Shown one piece after another: positions 60,027 through 64,000 of a stretch of DNA of 64,000 nucleotides. The position numbers and the translations under genes were made by a program. The notes below the pieces were generated by a model. The model saw nothing but the letters and a program-made list of their open reading frames with translations. It was not told the origin of the DNA and searched no databases. Source of the stretch: Pelolinea submarina. GTDB taxonomy: Bacteria; Chloroflexota; Anaerolineae; Anaerolineales; Anaerolineaceae. The stretch lies in contig NZ_AP018437.1 of assembly GCF_003966975.1 (NCBI RefSeq), positions 1,116,001 to 1,180,000 of the forward strand, given 5' to 3'. Position 1 is the first letter of the stretch; the number at the start of each line of letters is the position of its first letter.

Positions 60027-60818
60027 ATGTCTCAAATAGGCAAACAATTACGGTTAAATAGAATGTTGAATCCCAAAAGCAAAAATGCCATTGTGGTTGC
60101 GATGGATCATGCGGCAGTATTGGGCCCGATCCCCGGTATCGTCAATCCGGTTGAAACAGTGAAAATGTTGGCCGCGCACAAGCCGGAAACTTTTTTCATG
60201 CCCAATGGCGTTGTCAAACAGGTGTACCCCAGCTTCATCGAGAATGATATCCCGTTCATGGTATCCATCGATACTTGTGTCGAAATGGGCCCTGAACCGA
60301 ATTACTTCATGCTCTCCGATTCCGTGATGCATGCGGTGCAGTTGGGTGCTTCCGGCGTTTCCATGCACGTATTGGTGGGCGCTGAAAAAACCAGCGATAT
60401 GTTGAAAGGCCTGGCTAAAGTCGCGGAAGATTGCGATAATCTGGGCATGCCCCTTATGGCGATTATGTATCCCTGTGGATTTGACAATATTAAAGACGTC
60501 AAGCATGTAAAATGGGCAGCCCGTATCGGCGCTGAACTGGGCGCGGATATTGTCAAGACTTATTACACCGGTTCAAAGGAAACCTTCCAGGAAGTGGTGG
60601 AAGCTTGCCCGATTCCGGTCATGTTGTCCGGCGGCAGTCTGACCGACGAACCCAAAGAATTCCTGACTGTGTTAAAGAATGTAGTGGACGCCGGCGGCCG
60701 CGGATGTGCTGTGGGCCGCAACCTCTGGCAGTATAAAGATCCGATAGCCATGCTGGAAGCTATGAAGTTGATTATGCACGAAAATGCTTCGGTTGATGAA
60801 GCTCTGAAAGTTCTGTAA
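60027..60818 (+). CDS. Class I aldolase of the DeoC/FbaB/LsrF family
   Basis: A 263-residue TIM-barrel aldolase. The Schiff-base lysine is probably Lys177 in ADIVKTYYTG, with an Asp-His in VAMDHAA and a phosphate-binding end VMLSGGSL followed by GCAVGRNLWQ. It resembles archaeal-type fructose-bisphosphate aldolase and the LsrF thiolase-like enzyme. It is the first gene of the PTS operon and probably cleaves the imported sugar phosphate or condenses its products. Ribosome-binding site CAAGGAG. Confidence 0.85.
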   Translation: MSQIGKQLRLNRMLNPKSKNAIVVAMDHAAVLGPIPGIVNPVETVKMLAAHKPETFFMPNGVVKQVYPSFIENDIPFMVSIDTCVEMGPEPNYFMLSDSVMHAVQLGASGVSMHVLVGAEKTSDMLKGLAKVAEDCDNLGMPLMAIMYPCGFDNIKDVKHVKWAARIGAELGADIVKTYYTGSKETFQEVVEACPIPVMLSGGSLTDEPKEFLTVLKNVVDAGGRGCAVGRNLWQYKDPIAMLEAMKLIMHENASVDEALKVL

Positions 60819-60836
60819 AATTTACTAATAAAAATT

Positions 60837-61322
60837 ATGGTAAATCAATTTGTGATTTCTCAGGTAATCCGATCCGACACTGTGGATCTCAACCTGACCG
60901 GGATCAAAAGCAAGGAACAATTGCTGGATACGATGATTTCAATGTTCCTGAAGGCTGGCGTGATTGAATCCAGAGAAAAATTTCTGGAGGCAATCTACGA
61001 ACGTGAAGCGTTGGGCCCGACCTACATGGATAATTGCATCGCGATCCCGCACGGAAAAAGTATGACCGTCAAGACCCCCTGTGTTGCATTTGCTCGCTGC
61101 AACGAGGGGGTTTTCTATAACACCCAGTTGGGTGGCGGCATTGTCAAGCTTATTTTTATGCTGGCCATTCCCGGCGAGATGAGTGGAGAGGAATACATCC
61201 GGGTTCTTTCGCGATTAGCGCGGTTACTGATCTACGAAGATTTCATTGCCGCTCTCTACAAAGCAGAAACCTACGATGATGTCATCGCAGCTATCAAAGA
61301 AGGTGAAAAAAATTTATCCTGA
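60837..61322 (+). CDS. PTS fructose-type IIA component
   Basis: A 161-residue PTS protein of the fructose/mannitol IIA family. The phospho-accepting His is His72 in NCIAIPHGKS. It passes phosphate from HPr to IIB. No good ribosome-binding site precedes the ATG, which lies 18 bases after the aldolase stop, so translation may depend on coupling. Enzyme I and HPr are not in the window. Confidence 0.92.
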   Translation: MVNQFVISQVIRSDTVDLNLTGIKSKEQLLDTMISMFLKAGVIESREKFLEAIYEREALGPTYMDNCIAIPHGKSMTVKTPCVAFARCNEGVFYNTQLGGGIVKLIFMLAIPGEMSGEEYIRVLSRLARLLIYEDFIAALYKAETYDDVIAAIKEGEKNLS

Positions 61323-61364
61323 CCGTCCTCAGGATTTATAAAAAATTTTTAAGGAGCCAATCTT

Positions 61365-61676
61365 ATGAAAATCGTAGCTGTTACATCTTGCGCAACCGGT
61401 ATCGCCCATTCTTATATGGCTGCTGAAGCATTGACCAAAGCAGTTAAAGGAACCGAAGACGAGATCAAGGTAGAGATACAAGGCGCCATGGGTATCGAGA
61501 ATCGCCTTTCCAAACAGGAAATCGCCGATGCGGACCTGGTGATTTGGGCAGTGGATGTCGGTGTGCGGGACAAAGATCGTTTTGAGGGAAAGAATGTTAT
61601 TCAATTTGGACCCTACGAAACTATCTGGGACGCGAAAAAGACGATTATTGAGGCCAAGGAAAAAGCAGGCCTTTAA
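61365..61676 (+). CDS. PTS fructose-type IIB component
   Basis: A 103-residue IIB protein with the phospho-cysteine Cys9 in VTSCATGIAHSYMAA, the family signature. It receives phosphate from IIA and gives it to the sugar crossing through IIC. AAGGAG precedes the start. Separate IIA, IIB and IIC genes, instead of the fused FruA, are common for mannose- or tetrose-type fructose-family PTS. Confidence 0.94.
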   Translation: MKIVAVTSCATGIAHSYMAAEALTKAVKGTEDEIKVEIQGAMGIENRLSKQEIADADLVIWAVDVGVRDKDRFEGKNVIQFGPYETIWDAKKTIIEAKEKAGL

Positions 61677-61790
61677 ATATTTGGTTCTACATTTTGGACG
61701 TGGATTCAATTGAAAGGAGGTAGTGCGTATCAGAAAACGATCAACAGATGTTAACGGTAGTTTTAATCAATTATTAAAAGGAGAAGTTTA

Positions 61791-62828
61791 ATGGCTAATA
61801 AAGAGTCTTTTTTTGGCGATATTAGAAAACACCTGATGACCGGTGTTTCCTACATGATCCCATTTGTGGTTGCCGGCGGTATCTTAATCGCGCTTGGTTT
61901 TGCGATGGGCGGCATTTATGTTTTCAATACTCCCGGTTTCCCCGCCGATGTGTTTGCCTGGGGTAAAGTTGCCATCAATTTGATGGTACCCGCACTGGCC
62001 GGCTATATTGCCTATTCCATTGCGGATCGCCCCGGTATCGCGGTTGGTTTTGTTGCCGGTATGATGGCCTCAAACCAGGGCTCGGGCTTCCTAGGTGGCA
62101 TGCTTGGCGGTCTGTTGGCGGGTTATGTAGTCAAAGCCATCAAGCAGCTGAAAGTGCCTTCGATGCTGAAATCCCTTATGCCGGTGTTGATCATCCCCCT
62201 GTTGGGTGTGTTCATCGTAGGTTTGGGAATGACCTACGTTTTAGGCGGACCGGTAACCTGGTTGAACCAGGTGGTTGCCCAGGCGTTGGATAGCCTGAGC
62301 GGCGGCGGCAAGATCGTTCTGGGTTTGGTCCAGGGCGCTATGCTGGCCTTCGATATGGGCGGCCCTGTCAACAAAGCAGCTTACGCGTTCGCGCTGGCTT
62401 CCGCCGAATTGGATAACTGGGGTCCCATGGCCGCGAACTTCATCGCTTCCATGAGCCCGCCGGCCGGTATCGCTTTGGCGCTGTACCTCTTCAAAGATCG
62501 CTGGACTTCAGTTGAGCGTGAGGGCATCAGCGGTTGTATCGTTGGCGGTTTGGCGATGATCACTGAATTTGCCATTCCCTACGCTGCTGCGGATCCTCTG
62601 CATGTATTGCCTGCGACTATGGTCGGTTCAGCGGTTGGAGCTGCGTTATCCTACGTGTTTGATCTGTCGCTGACAGCTCCCCACGGCGGTCTGTTCGTTA
62701 TTCCTTTGGCGAACAAACCTCTCATGATGCTGCTGGTTTTCGCCATTGCCATTGTGGTAACTGCAGGAATGCTGTTCATTCTCAAACCCAAAGTCACAGA
62801 ATCAGAGGAAGAAGCCCTCTCCATGTAA
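61791..62828 (+). CDS. PTS fructose-type IIC component
   Basis: A 345-residue membrane permease with about nine to ten hydrophobic segments. It begins DIRKHLMTGVSYMIPFVVAG, typical of fructose IIC, and contains AFDMGGPVNKAAY and the APHGG motif near residue 303. It moves the sugar across the membrane during phosphorylation by IIB. The ATG overlaps the stop of a 22-codon open frame (GTG at 61723) and has its own AAGGAG site. Confidence 0.94.
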   Translation: MANKESFFGDIRKHLMTGVSYMIPFVVAGGILIALGFAMGGIYVFNTPGFPADVFAWGKVAINLMVPALAGYIAYSIADRPGIAVGFVAGMMASNQGSGFLGGMLGGLLAGYVVKAIKQLKVPSMLKSLMPVLIIPLLGVFIVGLGMTYVLGGPVTWLNQVVAQALDSLSGGGKIVLGLVQGAMLAFDMGGPVNKAAYAFALASAELDNWGPMAANFIASMSPPAGIALALYLFKDRWTSVEREGISGCIVGGLAMITEFAIPYAAADPLHVLPATMVGSAVGAALSYVFDLSLTAPHGGLFVIPLANKPLMMLLVFAIAIVVTAGMLFILKPKVTESEEEALSM

Positions 62829-62875
62829 GTATGGGCAAGTTAGACCATTAGGAATCCACGTAGATTAATAACATT

Positions 62876-62944
62876 AGGGCTAATTGCAAAGAGGTGTGCG
62901 TTACCGCGAATACGATCCGTACGAACATCCTGGCAATTAGCCCT
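62876..62944 (+). terminator. Large hairpin after the PTS IIC gene
   Basis: Perfect 12-bp arms (62876-62887 with 62933-62944) around a 45-base loop that contains a further small stem. It is followed by CCTTTATTTT. It may be a partial terminator or mRNA-processing site between the IIC gene and the bicupin gene. Confidence 0.6.
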
Positions 62945-63000
62945 CCTTTATTTTATATGAAATTGATGATTTATGGAAATGACAATCAGGAGTATTAAAA

Positions 63001-63921
63001 ATGACAAAAATTAGTGATGTAATGGGCAAGCTGCCTTTCCCTCCGGGGCAGTTGCAGCCCAAGCATATCCGTAAAGAAGAATATATCGACAGCATTTATC
63101 CCCCCGCATCCCCCGAACTCAGTGATCTGACTCGCTTTATCGTCAGCACCGATAAAATGTTTGTCGGCACCTATCAATTGGGCCCCGGCGGTTCTTTTAA
63201 CCCGCCCGACCTGCACCCCGGCGACGAGACTTACTACATCCTCAACGGCACCCTGACCCAGCAAAATGCCATAAACGGCCAGGTCATCCGGGCTTACGAG
63301 GGCGAATCCATTTGGATGCCCCGCGAAGCCTGGCACAAAGCCTTCAATTTTGAAGATGAAATCCTGCGTATTCTATTTTTCATTGCGCCCAAAGCCTGGG
63401 ATGAGAAAATTCCGCCGGACGATTACCCGCATGGCGACGATATCAAAGCTTACAAGGGCAAGAATAACGCCAAATATCCGGTTCTGTCTTCGTTGGATAA
63501 ACCCTATAAAGTCGGTACGACCGACGATATTGGCCGTTGGCCGGTACCCGGGCCCGAAGGCCGCAAAGATCCCATGCTGTTCTATCGCATTCGTGAAGAA
63601 GACAAGCTCTTGAATATCTATGGTCATGACGATACTTTACTGGTGAAATTCTTTGTCTCCAATGACCTGATGCACATGGGCGAATTCATCCTGCCTGCCG
63701 GCGGCAAAGGCCCGCGCCTTTCACCGGTGGACTGCCATAAAGGCGATTGCGCGCTGTTCGTAGTAGATGGACCGGTAACCGTCTATCTGCCCGAAACCGA
63801 AGAGGCCTTTATCGTGAATGTGGAAGATACCATGTTCATTCCTGAAGGTGTTCCTTATCGGTTGATGAATTTCACAGCTAAACCGGTGAAGGCTGTTTTC
63901 ATGATTGCACCGGAGCTTTAA
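63001..63921 (+). CDS. Bicupin-domain protein
   Basis: A 306-residue protein with two cupin barrels. The first (about 55-135) has the metal-site pattern LHPGDETYYILNG followed by EGESIWMPREAWHKAFN; the second (about 215-300) has VDCHKGDCALFVVDG and FIPEGVPYRLMN. Such proteins act as sugar isomerases, dioxygenases or sensors; the second barrel seems to lack part of the metal site. Its place after the PTS genes suggests isomerisation of the imported sugar. The start follows CAGGAG. Confidence 0.75.
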   Translation: MTKISDVMGKLPFPPGQLQPKHIRKEEYIDSIYPPASPELSDLTRFIVSTDKMFVGTYQLGPGGSFNPPDLHPGDETYYILNGTLTQQNAINGQVIRAYEGESIWMPREAWHKAFNFEDEILRILFFIAPKAWDEKIPPDDYPHGDDIKAYKGKNNAKYPVLSSLDKPYKVGTTDDIGRWPVPGPEGRKDPMLFYRIREEDKLLNIYGHDDTLLVKFFVSNDLMHMGEFILPAGGKGPRLSPVDCHKGDCALFVVDGPVTVYLPETEEAFIVNVEDTMFIPEGVPYRLMNFTAKPVKAVFMIAPEL

Positions 63922-64000
63922 GCTCCTTTCAAACGGATAAAACCGGTTCAAATATAGGTGAAAAAGGCAGAAGGGGATTGCTGTTTAGCGGTATGGAGAA

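Noticed and set aside
1..64000. tRNA, rRNA, CRISPR arrays, prophage or insertion-sequence transposases
   Set aside because: I scanned for T-loop-like motifs, spaced direct repeats and transposase-like proteins and found none that could be supported.

Overview
The window looks like a chromosomal segment of a strictly anaerobic, sugar-fermenting bacterium. The mix of CUT2-type sugar ABC transporters with Ala/Glu/Pro-rich lipoprotein linkers, a short class I xylose isomerase, a DbpA-type helicase, and tungsten and heterodisulfide-reductase-like redox enzymes points to Chloroflexota, probably Anaerolineae. This placement is inference; there is no rRNA or other strong phylogenetic marker here. I see no tRNA, rRNA, CRISPR array, phage or transposase gene.

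Layout. 1-6.2 kb: a CUT2 sugar transporter (end of the binding protein, two different permeases around one ATPase), a xylose-isomerase-like sugar isomerase/epimerase and an SDR oxidoreductase. 6.3-10.1 kb: an M24-fold protein lacking the usual metal ligands, a DEAD-box RNA helicase with a terminator-like leader, and a nucleoside deaminase. 10.1-19.2 kb: a complete D-xylose operon (xylFGH-like transporter, ROK regulator, xylA, mutarotase-like protein, xylB) behind a strong sigma70-type promoter. 19.3-30.2 kb: UspA, then a second carbohydrate locus (DeoR regulator, FGGY kinase, two paralogous Gfo/Idh/MocA oxidoreductases, CUT2 transporter, class II aldolase, PfkB kinase). 30.3-32.4 kb: MFS exporter and YggS.

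32.5-42.7 kb is the most unusual part: one operon of MoaD-like protein, tungsten aldehyde:ferredoxin oxidoreductase (AOR), polyferredoxins, an HdrA-MvhD fusion, an HdrC-like protein, a separate MvhD, and FlxA/FlxB/FlxC-like subunits. The hdrA gene has an in-frame TGA exactly where HdrA proteins carry a conserved cysteine, followed by a hairpin with bacterial SECIS geometry, so HdrA is very probably a selenoprotein. No HdrB-type subunit is present. The operon therefore looks like a soluble flavin-based electron-bifurcating or -confurcating complex linking AOR, ferredoxin and NAD(H).

42.7-50.4 kb holds a nested inverted-repeat element, assorted dehydrogenases and cell-surface genes, and a tandem array of 23-bp palindromic units that recurs in the first element. 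50.4-53.0 kb is a magnesium locus (corA, mgtE) behind a leader with a 32-codon acidic/proline ORF and an intrinsic terminator, suggesting Mg2+-responsive attenuation. 52.9-55.6 kb is a histidine kinase/response regulator pair.

55.9-63.9 kb contains two divergent operons around a promoter region with a long dyad operator: deoR-dhaK-dhaL-rpiB-like-tpiA-like leftward, which fits a tetrulose-phosphate (erythrulose) route to erythrose-4-phosphate, and a class I aldolase, fructose-type PTS IIA/IIB/IIC and a bicupin protein rightward.
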